Source: Citrus sinensis (Eukaryota; Streptophyta; Magnoliopsida; Sapindales; Rutaceae). Taken from it: a DNA stretch of 64,000 nt. The DNA lies in assembly GCF_022201045.2 (NCBI RefSeq), contig NC_068558.1:17327501-17391500 (forward strand), read 5' to 3'. The notes under the pieces are model-generated. The model worked only from the letters and a program-made list of their open reading frames with translations. It was not told where the DNA came from and did not search any database. Numbering within the stretch: the stretch's first letter is position 1; every line of letters starts with the position of its first letter. Below, piece by piece: positions 63,687 to 64,000 of this stretch. The position numbers and the translations under genes were made by a program.

Positions 63687-64000
63687 TCAATACGTTCGAA
63701 GAATTTGAATTAGTTTCAAGCAATATTGAAACTTAACTCCAGAAATCACTTTTGTCAACATATCTGATGGGTTATCTTTAGTATTGATCTTCTTTAATAA
63801 CATATCACCACCTTCGATAATTTCTATCACATAATGATATTTCACATCTATATATTTCGTCCGAGCGTAATATTTTTGATACTTCGCAAGGAATATTGCA
63901 CTTTGATTATCACAGAAGACCACAATGTTCTCTTAGATTACTCCCAAATCATCTAAGAAGTCTTTCAACCAGATAGTTTCCTTTACAGCTTCAGTTACTG
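63687..64000 (-). pseudogene. copia polyprotein C-terminus (RNase H), with in-frame stop
   Basis: The frame contains copia RNase H landmarks: the CDNQSAIFLAK block, an ARTKYIDVKYH-type histidine motif, and the KDNPSDMLTK tail near the natural C-terminus. A TAA in the same frame at 63935-63933 interrupts the protein about eight codons before CDNQSA, so this copy's polyprotein is broken. Upstream residues (TEAVKETIWLKDFLDDLG) continue the frame to the window edge. Confidence 0.88.

Larger units (their letters stand above)
63043..64000 (-). mobile_element. Ty1/copia LTR retrotransposon, 3' part (runs off the window)
   Basis: The element reads on the minus strand: end of the pol frame (RNase H), a purine-rich tract (aaggtggagaat, 63558-63547), then a 504-bp 3' LTR ending at 63043. 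Its left edge abuts the NBS-LRR relic. The 5' LTR, primer-binding site and gag lie beyond 64000. The flanking five bases on the left are actat; the matching copy should lie outside the window. Confidence 0.9.

Overview
The window is nuclear DNA of a eudicot plant. Its intergenic DNA is very AT-rich and full of small transposons, its genes are 5-10 kb apart, and they have canonical GT-AG introns and plant-specific families. Gene content and the resistance-gene relic fit a woody rosid such as Citrus, but the species is a guess. Five genes look intact, one resistance gene is wrecked, and a Ty1/copia retrotransposon runs off the right edge.

Layout. 1-13.4 kb holds no convincing gene: a 60-80 bp minisatellite, a degenerate ~150-165 bp AT-rich tandem array, two fold-back transposons and two GC-richer islets. 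13.6-17.0 kb (+) is a three-exon pectin methylesterase with an inhibitor-like pro-region. 21.0-24.4 kb (-) is a type II phosphatidylinositol 4-kinase gamma with two ubiquitin-like domains. 25.7-29.9 kb (-) is a dipeptidyl-peptidase IV-like serine peptidase. 32.9-37.9 kb (-) is an eight-coding-exon calcineurin B-like calcium sensor of the CBL4/SOS3 type. 38-57 kb is transposon-rich and gene-free, with Mutator-like, hAT-like, Harbinger-like and CACTA-like non-autonomous elements, several with target-site duplications readable by eye. 57.3-59.2 kb (+) is an intronless P-type pentatricopeptide repeat gene resembling EMB1796/NUWA. 60.7-63.0 kb (-) is a decayed NBS-LRR gene, split just upstream of its P-loop by the copia element whose 3' LTR is at 63043-63546.

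The genes do not form one pathway. Their order is informative: from memory, PI4K gamma - DPP-like - SOS3 matches Arabidopsis At5g24240/24260/24270, and the PME and PPR genes match the neighbours At3g49220/At3g49240. The window therefore looks like an ancestral block whose two parts lie on different Arabidopsis chromosomes. CBL4/SOS3 acts with CIPK kinases in salt signalling, PI4K gamma belongs to a family of phosphoinositide/protein kinases, the PME modifies cell-wall pectin, and the PPR protein probably acts on organellar RNA.

No radically new system was found. The best leads are the well-preserved mobile-element structures, the copia insertion in the NBS domain, the merged synteny block, and 5'-leader features of the DPP-like and CBL4 genes. 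All coordinates and translations were worked out by eye from the sequence; no search or alignment was run.
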